Shown: positions 48,932-61,340 of the stretch, piece after piece
Numbering within the stretch: the first letter of the stretch is position 1
How the letters are laid out: every line of letters starts with the position of its first letter
DNA from: Anthoceros angustus
Lineage: Eukaryota; Streptophyta; Anthocerotopsida; Anthocerotales; Anthocerotaceae
Assembly: GCA_010909165.1 (NCBI GenBank)
Contig: MU008149.1
Location: 248,001-312,000 of the forward strand
Direction of reading: 5' to 3'
Length of the DNA stretch: 64,000 nt
Notes under the pieces: model-generated
Databases searched by the model: none
Seen by the model: the letters and a program-made list of their open reading frames with translations, nothing else
What the model was told of the DNA's origin: nothing
Program-made: the position numbers and the translations under genes

Positions 48932-49925
48932 TTGGAGTTAGTCCATGCGGACATATCTCGCAAGATCCACATTCCTAGTCTGGGTGGTGCACAATATTAC
49001 TTAACCCTCACAGACGATTTCAGTAGATACTCCTGGACTTACCCTATAAGGTTGAAGTCCGACACCTTCAGTGTCTTCCAGGAGTGGCTGCCAATGGTAC
49101 AGCGACAGACAGGATGCTTGCTGAAGTGTTTTCGCATGGATAACGGGACAGAGTTCGTCCATGCTCACTTCAACCAGTTATTGCTTGACAGTGGGATCAT
49201 CCGACAGTTGATTGTCCCTTATACTCAGCAGCAAAATGGTGTTGCTGAGAGGAGGAACCAAACCCTGCTGGGAATGACCAGAAGCATGTTAGCATGGTCG
49301 GTTTGAGCAAGACTTTTAGGCGGGCGGTGGTGGCGCCACTTACATATTGAATCGGATATTGACAAGTGCAGTTGCTGGGCAGACCCCTTTCGAAGTGATA
49401 TGGCGGAGGAAGCCCAGTCTTCTCCATCTCCGAGTCTTCGGCTCTCCAGCTTACGCCTATGTTCCAAAGGAAAAACGTAAGAAACTAGACGACAGGGCGA
49501 GACCGATGCTATTTGTAGGCTATGGGGAAGAAGCAAAGGCTTACAAACTGTATGACACGCTTACCAAAGCTGCTGTCTTTGCTCGGAGTGTGACGTTTAA
49601 GAGCTGCTACCGGCTAAACCGTACTTCCATTCTCGGCCACACGACCAGGAGATTGTTACTCACACAGATATTTCAGATCTTGATGATCCGTTTTCTTTTC
49701 CACAGGATGATGCCCCTCCTGAGTCGACTCAACTCATTGTCGATGGATCCGGATCAACAAGGACGTCCGGTTCACGATCCGAGGCGTCGAGCCCCTGTAG
49801 TAGTTCCTTTGCCTGTTGATGACAACATCCCTGTTCCAGAACCAGATGGTTTGGCTGTTCCTCACAATGAAGATGCTACAGTCGCTGCCGAAGGCTTGCC
49901 ACTGAACCTGAAGATGAGTTTTTAG
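48932..49925 (+). pseudogene. Copia integrase region
   Basis: Core catalytic residues are seen in LVHADIS and YLTLTDDFSRYSW, FRMDNGTEF and QQQNGVAERRNQTLL (DDE arrangement). A stop at 49306 and a frame change precede the C-terminal FGSPAYAYVPKEKR..FVGYGE segment. Confidence 0.88.
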
Positions 49926-50109
49926 GCTTTGAGGATTTTGCTCAAGACATTTCAGCTGGGTCTGATCCGGATGACGTTTTTGTATGGGCCCCAGTTCAGG
50001 ACGCTCCTCCTGTGGTTCCTGATGAGCCAGTGTTAGATCCAGAGCCTCGATATCCTCGACGCACAAGGCTGCCTCCTTCTCTGGTAGAACCACCATACAC
50101 CTATTCGAC

Positions 50110-50911
50110 TTGGCCAGTCACGTGCAGGTGTATCCACTCGGGGATCTGTCACCTCTTATTGCCACCAGTTCTCCTTTTATGAAGCCAGAGCCTCGCTCAT
50201 ATGTTGAGGCCACTACAGGAGCTGATAAGGATCACTGGATCCCTTCCATCAAGGACGAGTACGACTCCCTGATCAAGAATGATACATGGGAGTTGTGTCC
50301 ACGCGGCGACCAGGTCGGCCCAAGTGGGTTTTCAAGCAAACGCATAAATGGTGACATAGCTTTATTATAAGTCCTGCCTTGTAGCAGCGGTTTTTCTCAA
50401 GTTCACAGAGTTGACTTGAGACTCGCCCCGCTGCCAAGACATACCGATTAGGATGATTCTTGCTCGGCATGCAACGATGGGATTTGCAACAAATGGATGT
50501 ATGCACCGCACGTATGGGGCTGGAGGAGGACATATATATGCAGCCCTGAGGGTTTCGTTGACCACAGGCATCCAGGCTGGGTGCCGCCTCAAGAAGACCA
50601 TTTATGGCCTTAAGCAATCTGCTAGGGAATGGTATAAGACTATTGATAAATACCTCAAGTCACTTGGTTTCCAACAGAACCCAGGTGATGCTAACGTCTA
50701 TTTATATTCCAAGGATGGACGGATTGTAGTGCTGGCCCTCTACGTCGACGATGCCATCCTCGCGTCAAACGATCCTTCATTGTTAGCCTGGGTCAAGCAG
50801 ATGTTGCACCAGAGGTTTGACATGAAGGACATAGGGCCCCTTACCTTTGTTCTCGGAGTCCAGCTCGTTAGGGACCTTGCCTCTCACACCATTCTGCGCA
50901 TCAGCCAATAA
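50110..50911 (+). pseudogene. Copia reverse transcriptase region
   Basis: SIKDEYDSLIKNDTWELCPR starts the domain; a broken middle follows. KKTIYGLKQSAREWYK and the catalytic VLALYVDDAILAS are intact, followed by DIGPLTFVLGVQLVRD. Frame breaks between 50370 and 50450 inactivate it. Confidence 0.9.
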
Positions 50912-51400
50912 ATATTTTGAACTCTTCGCTGCTTTCGATTGACAAAGCCAAACTGTCTCCCTGTGTTACTGCGCTGTTATCTGCACTGCCTCGTGACCTC
51001 GATTGAAGATGGGCAGCTGTGCCATGTCTCAAGTCCCTTATCGCCATGCTGGTTAATTACATAAGTTGTTGGACTACATATCCAGATTACTCTTGTCAAT
51101 CTTGTTTCTCGGTTCTTGACAACCTGGCAGAGAGGGAGAACAACGAGTGTGCGTGTTACGCTTATTTGAAGGGTACTCAAGATTACGGCTTATGCTTGGG
51201 GCAATCAAATGAGCATACCATTTACGGATTTGCACGCCGTGCAGACTCTATCGGACCCGGATGCTCAAGAAGCATTTGACTTATTGCTTCACCACGCCAA
51301 ATGCACCACCGGAGCTCGAAGAAAGCAGTTGGTGTGGCTCGTCCTCTAGGCGCAAAGCATAGCGAAGCGGCCAAGGAAATTTGCACGGAAGCGTTGTTTC

Positions 51401-51673
51401 ATGCAAGGTTTTGGATTTGCCCAGTCTCAGCCAACCCCTATCCACTGTGATAACATGTCCACCACCAACCACCCACGTTTCCACGTCCTGAAGCACATAG
51501 AAGTGCACCATCACTTTATTAGGCATTCTGTAGAACAGAAGCAAGTCTACATTCAGTATGTTTCCACAGATGAAAATATCGCAGATTTGCTTACCAAGTA
51601 CTTGCCTACGCACAAGCACATGCTGCACATGGAAGCCATGGGTGTGAAGGACTGTCGGCTACATCACAGGTAG
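51401..51673 (+). pseudogene. Copia RNase H C-terminal region
   Basis: PTPIHCDNMSTTNHPRFHVL followed by KHIEVHHHFIRHSVE and ENIADLLTKYLP, the usual end of Copia RNase H. The upstream part (51020-51400) is frame-shifted. Confidence 0.85.
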
Positions 51674-52104
51674 CTGCATAGGTCACCTAAGTTGCAGGCA
51701 TGGCGGATGAAGCTTCATCGAGGACACAATCGCCGCCGCTAGCCTATGGTTTCAATTGATCACTACTAGCAGATCTGCAATTTGCATACTTGAGCACTTC
51801 GGCCCACCACCAAAGTTACCCGGTTGCCCGTCAATCCTCCCGGTGGCGACGAGCCAAAGTGCACTCCCAGGTTTGCAATGCCACCGCTGCTCTGCAAAAG
51901 TTCGTTCCAGCTGTAGTTATGTTTCGTGGCTCGAGCTCAAGTTTCGTGCGTCTTCTCGCCTCCTTTGTTCTCGCGGAGGTGCCGTCTGAGAGGAACACTA
52001 CAGCGATCACAAAGGCAGTAGACTCGTGCAATCGGATTAGCAGACTTGCCATGGTTTTTCAGAAATCACGTTGCCGCTAACAAGCTGCTCTGTTTATGGG
52101 GGCG

Positions 52105-52280
52105 TGTTCTAAGTAACTTCATTAGGTTAACTTCTTAAGTAAATAGCGCTTGTTGCTAAGGGCTATATATATATATATGGGTTTTTAAATCATGACTCGT
52201 GAGTTTTGTATATAAACACTTTCATTTATTTAAACATTAATCTTTGGGTACATCGTAAGAATATTCTCCGATGTTTTACA
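52105..52280 (+). repeat. Right LTR of Copia element
   Basis: Starts TGTTCTAAGTAACTTC, ends GATGTTTTACA, 176 bp; homologous to the left LTR with about 13 bp fewer. Confidence 0.9.
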
Positions 52281-54379
52281 ATTGTCCTGTTTTTGTTTTG
52301 TTGCTTCATGTAGGGCATGCCACACTCCCTCGAGCACTCACACTATGTGAGACCACCACGAGAATGAGCAGGGGTCTGTTGGCCTATTTTTCAATGATTC
52401 ACGAGCTTCACTCTTTCATTTTTTAAGGCGTGTAATGAATCTAAAAACATCAGCCCCTCATGCAACGACGAGCTTTCCAATGGCATGCGTATTGCATGTC
52501 AACTTCATGCACCACAAAGGCATCTCGCATCGAGAATTGTGAGATGAAATGTGGCGAACCACCTAAAGACATTGAATTATCCACATGTTTTGCACAATTT
52601 ACCTCAAAGAGGTAACACCATAATTTCTAAAGGGGAATATAGTCACCCCTTTGGTCAACACCCTTGACACATTTTACACCCTTCCTACGATAGCGGATCG
52701 CTAAGCTATGATAATGGGCACACCCTTTGGGAGTCCATACCTTGGATGAAAGACGACTTTCAATTCTATACCCAGTAGAAACCTTTGTAGGCGCGGGCCC
52801 ATCTCGCATTTTTGTAGAAAGCACGGTGGGCTGCCATTTTCATCTGTTAAAGAGCTTGTCGACGACATCTTCGTCCCCAGGCTCGCAAAAGTCGGCGTGG
52901 TGTGTCGCGTAGCCTTGAACTCCATCGTCCCGGAGCTGCATCAGTCGACCGGCCCACAAACCCGCGAGCACGTTGCGGCGGGCAAGGACGTTGTCACGCG
53001 TGTCGGTGTCTATGCACGAGTCGGTCCCGGTGGAGGATGCGGTNCAAGGCCTCATTTGATCGCAAGCGAAGAGGAAAATTGGAAAAATGGAAAGTGCTTG
53101 CATATGGACTTCAAGTACGAATGGAACAATTTCTTGCAATAAGCAATTTACCTAAGCCAAGTCCTTCATATGACAATAACTGGATCAACATCGACATTAT
53201 GTGAAAGAAATACGAAATTGGATGGATAGATCAAATGTTATTGCACAAGACGATGTCCCACAAAATGTTGCCCCACAAGAAACTACAATAAAAGAAGGAG
53301 TATAAAATCAAGATTTATGTGAAAACAATGTCGACCACACTCCAAAATTTTATGATAGGAAGCCTGGATATAAAAACCCCAATCATATTGAAGGATGCCC
53401 TACGGCATATGTTGAAAGTTATGCGAAAATTCTAATACAAGGGTCCCATCACCTAGTTCCGTGTTGGATCCAATCATGGTCAAGAGTATCCTCCAAAGGG
53501 AGCACAATATTCATCGAATCAGACATAGTGCCATGAAGTGTTTCCATGCATTTAGGAAGAGTTGACCACCAAACCACACAAACGTGACATCCGGTTTTTT
53601 TGCCAAAGAGATGGCGCAGGAGATCCAAGCCTGTGGCCGCAACGCCACACTTGGTTCAAGGAACATGCGCACCCATCGACCTTCAAGACTTGAGTCAATC
53701 AAGAAGAAGGAGAAAGATGGCAAAAAGGTCCGATAACCCTAAGAACATGGGGAAAGAAGAGCTAAGACCAAGAAAGCGACCCTACTTGGGACAACCAACA
53801 TCCGGAGACGCTTTGGCGAGTCCCAAGGTGGAGAAACGCCATATCTTCCTCTTGCTATTTACGATCCGCAACGGCCGCAAGAGAACGATGACATCGCCCC
53901 GAGGAAAAGACAACATTCGCCAAACTAGCTAGAAACATAGACCATGTCAACTGTTGGAGATCAAAATGTGAGTGCGCGCACAAGTTTGTGCACAAATAGC
54001 ATGGCTACCAAGGAAAAGTCGATCGAATGTCTCGATGGTTTTCTCGTAATTCGATGTAATGTCCCATATCGTATCGCACTAAAAAATTGAAATGTTTGCG
54101 GGTGACTGTCATGGGAGAAATACAAAAAAGGTGATTCCAAGCATGGATTTCCGCCGGGGTATCCGGAACGTCCAGAAGCAAAAAGGGGGTTTGGAGAACC
54201 CTTTAGAATGTGACCGTTAATGGTGTGCAAACAGATGGACGGCCCCAGGATCATGGCCGATCACCCGGAAGTGCATGCTTTGTAATGACCGCGTATGACA
54301 CATATCTATTTCACACGCTTATCCACGATGCATGTACCGTTGCAATTTAGGTACCAAGGGTGACGCATTACCCAAACGC
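52281..54379. other. Unassigned DNA, probably decayed repeats
   Basis: No recognised gene. An ambiguous base (n) stands at 53044. Open frames of about 100 residues at 52840-53204 and 53600-53932 show no family motif. Confidence 0.35.
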
Positions 54380-55880
54380 GCCTCGGTCACCGGGATTGTC
54401 TTTTTGGTCCATGATGAGTCAATGCATGTCATGGTCCTTGGATTGGGAAATGCCCATGTCCGCAGTGTCATTTGTCCTTCCGCCATGACATGTACATGCA
54501 TGACATGGTCCACGACATCGATGATTTGGGCCATGACATGTATATGCATGTCATGGGCTTGACCATGGCATGCATTTACATGTCATGGCCGAACATATAT
54601 AGTCACGAATATCTCGCCACATAGCGACGGCCAAGCATTATTCCGGCATTTCGAGGGCCAAGGACAAATGCGACCTCATTGCACAAGGATTTATTTGTCC
54701 TTGGGCCTCGACATCGTGCATGTCATGGCTCCCATGGTCTTGTCATGTCCTTGGCCCATGACGCATATACATGTCATGGGCCAAGGACATGATATGACCA
54801 TGACATGCATATGCATGTGATGGTCCAAGGAAACATTTTTCCTTTGACCATGAAAATGTATATGCATGTAAATGTCAGCGCATGACATTTATATAATAGG
54901 CATGGGCCAAGGACATTTATATAATTGCCATGGGCCAAGGACAAATTTGTCCTTGGGCCATGACATGTATATTAGGCTTCATGGGCAAGGACAACTTTGT
55001 CCTTGGCCCATGGCAATGCATGGCATGGTCAAGACCAGGACATGAACCGCCATTTCGTGGGCCAAGGACACATTTGTCCCACCAAACTGCATGCATGGCA
55101 TGGTGGCCCAGACATAAATTTTCATGCCAATAAGGACAAATTGTCCTCGCCCAGACATGTAATTCATGTCATGGGCGAAGGACAAATTTGTCCTTGGCCG
55201 GAAAGGCCATATTGGTGTCTATATATGATATGTGAGTGTGGTGTAGACTTCATTTGGGAGGACATGCTATTATGAGGACTTAAAACACAAGGAGCGCATG
55301 ATGAGGTGGCCAAACATGCATGGGGATGGGCCTAGTTGTCATGGGCCAAGGACAACTTTGAGCTTGGCCCATGACATGTAAATGCATGGCATGGTCTTAA
55401 CCATGACATGACATGCCATGGGCCAAGGACAAAGTTGTGCTTGGCACATGACATGCATATGGATGTCATGGGCCAAGGAAAACTTTGTCGCCCATGATGC
55501 ATGCATGTCGTGCGCAGACATGCATATATATACATATGACATGACATATATACATGCCATGGGCCAAGGACAAAGTTGTCTGGCCCATGACATGATATGG
55601 GGCCAAGGACTTTGTCCCATGGCATGTATATGTATGAACATATGACATGTATATACGACATGGTCCAATGAAAATGTTTCCTTGGACCATGTCATGTACA
55701 AGTCATGGTCATGTCATGTCCGTGGGCCATGACATGTATATGCATGTTATGGGCGAGACATGACATGACCATGGGCCATGACATGGACGATGTCGAGGCC
55801 CAAGGACAAATAGTTCCTTGGGCAATGACAAGCTGGCATATGTCCTGGCCCTCGAAATGACCGTGAATGTTCTTGGTCAA
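54380..55880. repeat. Array of interleaved palindromes (satellite-like)
   Basis: About 1.5 kb made from two dyad elements in alternation. One has arms CATGGGCCAAGGACAA and TTGTCCTTGGCCCATG around a short AT centre; the other is CATGACATG..CATGTCATG with a TATATGCA centre. Clear palindromes are near 54940, 54980, 55170, 55345, 55425, 55475 and 55560. Single-sided copies occur between them. The many open frames on both strands read the same motifs and are not genes. Confidence 0.9.
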
Positions 55881-58800
55881 ATGTGTAGAATTTGGTGACT
55901 ATATATGTCTACGAGTGATAAGTGTGGTCATCCTTGATTAGGTCCCACTTGTTATAATGAGGAGTTGAGACATAAGGGAAGGCGGCGAGGTGGCAACTTT
56001 GAATGGCGACGCGCGCGCATGGCAGTCACGATCGCGCATCGCATGCTGTCCGGAGACATGGCCTATTACTTCCGCCATCACACCGCGTGTTACTTCCACT
56101 TGCATCTTTTCAATCACCTTGCGTTGCAATCTTTGTCTCGGTTCGCTCTTCGTGCTTTCGACTTTGCGCGTTACAAAGATGGTGTGGGACGTGGACTTGA
56201 GGATTTGGCCGAGGTCCGCCTAAGTCCGCACCGACTTCAACTCGCTGCGTGACACACCCGCCGGTGAAGATGGCGCCCGGCCGCGTCAAAGGAGGGCGCC
56301 CGCCGGGGCGATGGCAACTATGGCGGCGGCGGCTGGGCTGGTGGTGGGCAAGCACGCGAGTGAAAGGGACCGCGTGCTGGTCATGGAAGTGTCACGGCTC
56401 GGCGGTGGGAAACGCGAAGCCGGGAGGTGGAAACGTGGGTGGACCCATAGAGGCCGGGCACATCCGAGACGGAGAGGGCGTGGCGAGGAGGGTGGCACAG
56501 TGACAACAGACTGGGAGCGCCACCATGAAGATGGGCGGGCAAGTGTCCTTCCAAGGTTGCGGAGGAGGAGGTGATGGCGATGCCCGCAAGTTTGCTCGCC
56601 GAGGGTGGGGATGGGAAGGAAGATGCTTCCACCATCAACCCCCGCCGGGAGGGAGCGCACCCGCTCCTATGGGCGTTGCTGGCTGCTCCGGAGGGTTTTG
56701 GTCCTCGAGGCGGGAGGTGGCCCTTCCCGGAGCAGTGGCTGGTCCTGGGATGAGCGAACATCGTCCCCTTGTGGCATGGATGCCCTCAAGTGCGCCCACT
56801 GGGCCCATCCCGCCTCCCGAGGGACCACTTGCCTATGCCGACGCGAGCGAGGTGCACGCGAGCCAAGGGAGGAAGGGCATGCTCGACCTCCACCGTGAAG
56901 AAAACCGGATGTGGGAGATGAGGACAGGGTTGAGGGGGCAAGCCAGCCAGAGGCCGAGACGGCCGACTCCGAGGCGGATGGAAATGGCGAGGACGAGGAC
57001 AATTGCGAGGATGAGGCTGAGGTGGGTGAGATGGAAGAACGGGTGACAGGGACGACGTCCCCACCACTGCAACTCCGGCAGAGATAGGAGAACTCACCAC
57101 AGCGCTGGCCGGTAAGCAACTCGACGACGTCATTGTTGTGTGTGCTCCACGCAGGAGGAGTGTTTATACCGCCTGTGCGATGGAGGTTGGGTCGAAAATG
57201 AGGATCAGCCGATGCGGTGGAGGATGAAGAAGGATGCTGAGGAGGGCCTTCCAGTGTCTTGGAGCTAGTGTGTGCGAAGATGACGTTGATGGTGCCGTGG
57301 ACAAGCCATGACGAGTCCGAGGGAGAGGTGGTGAGTATGGTAGAGATTGAGTTTCCGTGCATCGACCGGGATGAGATTGTGGCGAGGTGCATCACGGACA
57401 AGGAACCACAACGAGGGAAGAAGGTGAGGCAAGCATTGATATGGAGGGAGAAGGTGATGCGAAATGGCTCCATCCGAATGTCACAACGAAGGCATGGAGG
57501 AAGGCCGTGGAGCGGGGTGACGTTGCACAAGAATGGGGGTGTGGCCAACACCTCAAAGAAGCTGCCGCAACGCCCGCAAGGCCGGCAAAGCATGATCAAG
57601 GGACCAATCTTTGGTCCACTAGGGGCGAAAGATTTTGAAAGGAAGTTCGCAACGGTGGGGAGGGAGCGAACGGTAGAGGAGTGGGCAGCGAGGAATGGCT
57701 TGGAGAACATGCCGAGTATTGGAGAGGTAAGGGAAAAGGCATGACGGTGTGAGAGGGCAAGTGGGCGAGGCAACGCTTGTCGATCGATGTGATCACCGGA
57801 GTGGCATGTGATGCTTGGAGACGGAATGCAAGAGGGAAGCAATGGATGAGGCGAGGATGACACATGCAAAGTGTTGAAGAGGGTGGGGGGACAACGAGGG
57901 AGAGGGAGGGAAGACAGCTGGTGGCACTGGAAGAAGGGGGACAACAGGGTGGAAGTGGTGGCACCGACACGGAGGATCACACGGAGTGTCGAAAAGTGTA
58001 AGTGCAAATGTGTAACATGTCATGCAAATGGCGATGCAATGGGCGAACATCGATCGGTGCTTTTTGCAGCCCATGGTGGTCGAAAAGAAGGAAGCTGTGT
58101 GGAAGGATGTGGGAAACGCAGAGCCCGTGAGGCGTGAGCAAGGGAAGAGAAAGCGGCACCAAGCATGACACCAACAAGCAAAGGAAGAAACGCGGTTCTA
58201 CACGGAAGAAGAAGAAGAATCCTCCGAGGACAACCAATGAGTGTAGGGGTGTCTGCAAGAAGCCTAAGTAGCATAGGATTTAGTTTTATGTAGGAAGAAA
58301 GTGAGGGCTTCGAGGAGTTAGCCATCTAGATGAATGTGTGGTTCAGCGCAGGTGATGTGTGAAGGCGAAAGGGAGAAGCTTGTGGCTGCCGAATCGATGA
58401 CTCAAGATAATTGTGACATTGCGCTTTGACACAAGCGAATTGCCGGTAGGTGTGGGTTGAAGCACGATTGCTAGGTTTGCTGATGTGTGAAAAGACGACC
58501 AGTGGACGGTTGGGGAAACGACGACGCCATTGCTCATGGGTACGGACAAAAGCATGGGATTAGTCCTCATGTACCACCCTTTCCCAATTTCGTGTATGTA
58601 TGTATAAAGGAACCTAGTTGTCCATGCACTCAGTTGGTGGAGGAGGAGGAGATGGTGACGAACAAGCGGTCGCGTGTTCAAGCCGCTTAAGTCAAACGAT
58701 TTTGCAACCGCAAGAACAAGAGGTAACGAGGCGGTCAAGAATGTGCGATACCCGACCAAAGAAGAGAACGATATCTCGTAATCGGAAATAAAAATATCAG

Positions 58801-59464
58801 ATAATCCAGTTCATGTACAAATACCTACCTACAAGTAGGTACCGTATGAAGGTAAATCCAGATCTACAAGTAGGTACTGTGACGTATGAAGGTAATGTGT
58901 ATTCTATCTCTACCAAGATATCGTGCAAAAGCCATAAACAAATAGTATACAAGCCAATAATAGCTATGGTAAGCCATAAACAATTAGTATACAAGCCAAT
59001 AATAGCTATGGTAGGGAAAAAGGTTGATATAGGAATTATGGGGTGTGGTAGAGGAAGGAGACAATTAATGAGAGACAATTAATGAGCATGTTAGTGTGAT
59101 ATCCGTTTGGGCGCCATTAACAATAGTTGTGAAGAGAGAGTGCAATGAAGAGCAATAGGAAAAACATTAACTAATTGTACTTCCAATGGGGTGTAATAAA
59201 GAGGGGACTGATAGAGAAGAGAGAGAGGGTCCTTATACCATGTTGCATTTGCATGAGGGAATTCATAAACAATGCGTATGAGAGGGATGTAGTTAAGAGG
59301 GTGAAGTGGTAGGAGAGAGAGCAAGGTTCGTGTTAAGATTGTAGGCCCAATGCGGAAAGAAATGACAAACTTAATACCAAGCCTCCAAATGATGTTGCAA
59401 GTTACAAGTGTAACATAAAATTGCAACAACGATCAGAATATAGGGGCCATTTCTAGTAGGAAAC
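55881..59464. other. GC-rich to mixed DNA without recognised genes
   Basis: 56250-58140 is open on the plus strand in several frames (for example 56525-57046 and 57259-57744, with GPIFGPLGAKDFERKFATVG and EEWAARNGLENMPSIGEV). I do not recognise a family; it could be a retroelement gag or a decayed gene. A 42-bp direct duplication (AAGCCATAAACAA..AGCTATGGT) lies at 58926-59010, beside an inverted TACCTACCTACAAGTAGGTA at 58824-58843. Confidence 0.4.
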
Positions 59465-59539
59465 TTGTCCACCCAACCTCACACCACATCACCATTTGTG
59501 ACTGCGTGGAGCACCTTGATACTCAGGAAACCCGGAGCA

Positions 59540-60640
59540 TTGTTGGCTCCTATCCCGACCTCGACCGCTTGCAATGAGGAGGAGAATATTGAAATTGAGT
59601 ACTCTCTCAGGCCCCGCGCGCCCCGCTGCCACGCCTCGCAAAGGTTGTCCTACCCTGCTCCCAATTGTTCCTCCCTCCGGTCGTTGCCAAGCAGCCAGAT
59701 CCTCAAGCTGCTCCCGCACCCGGAGTCACTAACCCCGCTCCTACCAGAGCAAATCCACCAGCCGCCATGCCTGAGAGGCGTCAATCCTCACGAGCTCGCC
59801 GCCGTCCGGCTTACCTTGATGATTACGTGCCGCCCCTGCTCACCGCAACTCCATCGGACCGGCTCAATTGCTTCAAATGGAGAATCACTGAAGGCAGACA
59901 TCGAGGCCGACACTCCTCCTGCCACTCTCATGGCAAGAGCAATGTTGGCTGCCACTCACGTTCTGGAACCAGCAACTCTTGAAGAAGCACTTGCATCACC
60001 TGACAAGGAAGGATGGATGCACGATTCGGCAAGAATATGATTCACAGCGATTGAAGACATGGTGGTGCCACTCCACTCCCTCGAAGGCAACCAAATGTGG
60101 ACATTTCAAGTTGAAGTCAGCGGAACCAGAAGACTCAAAGCATGGGTGAAGGGTTATAGCCAAAGGCCAGGCCTCGACTATGGAGATAACATCTACGCAC
60201 CTGTGGTGACCGCCCAATCAGTGAGGTTCCTCCTGGCAATCGCGGATGAGCATGACCTTGATGTGCATCAGCTTGACATTTCAATAGCCTTTCCTTTATG
60301 CCACACTGAAGGAAGAAATTTACATGGAGCAACCACCCATGTATGTTGATCCCAAGAGACCTACACAGGTCTCCAGCCCAAGGGCTCAGACGCCTCAAGC
60401 AATCACCAGCTGAATTTTATGTGCTGATCGATGGCCACCTTATTCAATTTGGCTTTGTCAAGACCTTAGCAGACCAGAATTTATACTTGCTGCGAAGAGG
60501 AGACAAATTCCTGGCGTTGGCCCTTTATGTTGACGATTGCATCATGTTTACCAACGACCCAGGAAAGCTGCTTGTAGATGTAAAGGAGATGCTTGCTGCT
60601 AGGTTTAAGATGAGAGACCTCCACTACAACAATGTAGATG
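59540..60640 (+). pseudogene. Second Copia fragment: reverse transcriptase
   Basis: Frame-shifted plus-strand pieces: ERRQSSRARRRPAYLDDYVP (linker before reverse transcriptase), KAWVKGYSQRPGLDYGDNIY followed by APVVTAQSVRFLLAIA, then LALALYVDDCIMFTNDPGKL with the catalytic YVDD, ending abruptly at KMRDLH near 60630. No LTR or RNase H is attached, so it is a truncated fragment unrelated in position to the 46-52 kb element. Confidence 0.8.
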
Positions 60641-61340
60641 ATATTAAGACAAAAATAAAGACAAAATGGAGACGAAATCCTCCCTCTAATGACGCGGCTG
60701 CCCAGGATGCATTCCGTCTTTACATTGTCATAACGAGAACGCGTGCAGTTAATGACACGGAACCCCAGTCCTCCCTTGGTTAACCCGCACGCTGGGAAAT
60801 CCTGGCTATCCGTCTATGAACGGACGGAAGAGGAGAACCGGACCGCCCACCTCAAGCACCTCGGCTGAGCGGACCGGCGGTAAGTAAGCATGTCCGCCGT
60901 CCCGCTTCTCCACTCGAGGTGTGTGTCGTCCGCACACAATGTCCGGTGGTCGACGCCGCAGGCGCATACCGTGCTGCTAGTATGGTTCTGTTTTGAATTC
61001 CAAACATAGTGTCTCCCGGGTGGTGTTCGCACGCTATTAGACTTAGCAATCAATCCAGATTTTCCACCGCAGCACGCCGTCAGTGCACGCAATGCATGCC
61101 TCAACAACAATCGGCTACGCTTGATTTTCACGATCGCGTAACATCCGTCCGCTCGGGTTCCACAAAAAGGGTGATGCCTGTTCAAAGTGATTCGATAAGG
61201 ATGCCCATTTACATTAGCGAAAACGCGTTCGGAGCTCGTAATCAAACACCCCGGCATTTGGTGCTTAGTCATGGAGTCTACAAAACGCAAGCAACAATTG
61301 CCCATGCCCCTAAAGATAGCGATCGCGGGTAAAGTGGGGG
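60641..61340. other. Unassigned DNA
   Basis: No recognised gene between the Copia fragment and the possible hAT remnant. Confidence 0.35.

Larger units (their letters stand above)
46162..52280 (+). mobile_element. Ty1/Copia LTR retrotransposon, degenerate
   Basis: About 6.1 kb with both LTRs, a primer-binding site, and gag-protease-integrase-reverse transcriptase-RNase H in the Copia order on the plus strand, all broken by stops or frameshifts. A purine-rich ATGGGGGCG precedes the right LTR. ATTGT flanks both ends (46156-46160 with one extra base before the left LTR, and 52281-52285), consistent with a 5-bp target duplication. Non-autonomous now. The stretch between primer site and gag is about 1.3 kb, longer than usual. 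Confidence 0.92.

Noticed and set aside
53044-53044. Ambiguous base as a sign of a gap or misjoin
   Set aside because: A single n with continuous sequence on both sides; no evidence of a break.
54319-55880. Many 60-120 residue frames, and the idea of a CRISPR-like array
   Set aside because: Both strands read the same palindromic motifs; spacing is irregular, spacers are not unique, and the DNA is eukaryotic nuclear.
58797-59082. Frames containing repeated IAMV..KPI or IIGLYT segments
   Set aside because: Produced by a 42-bp direct duplication in AT-rich DNA.
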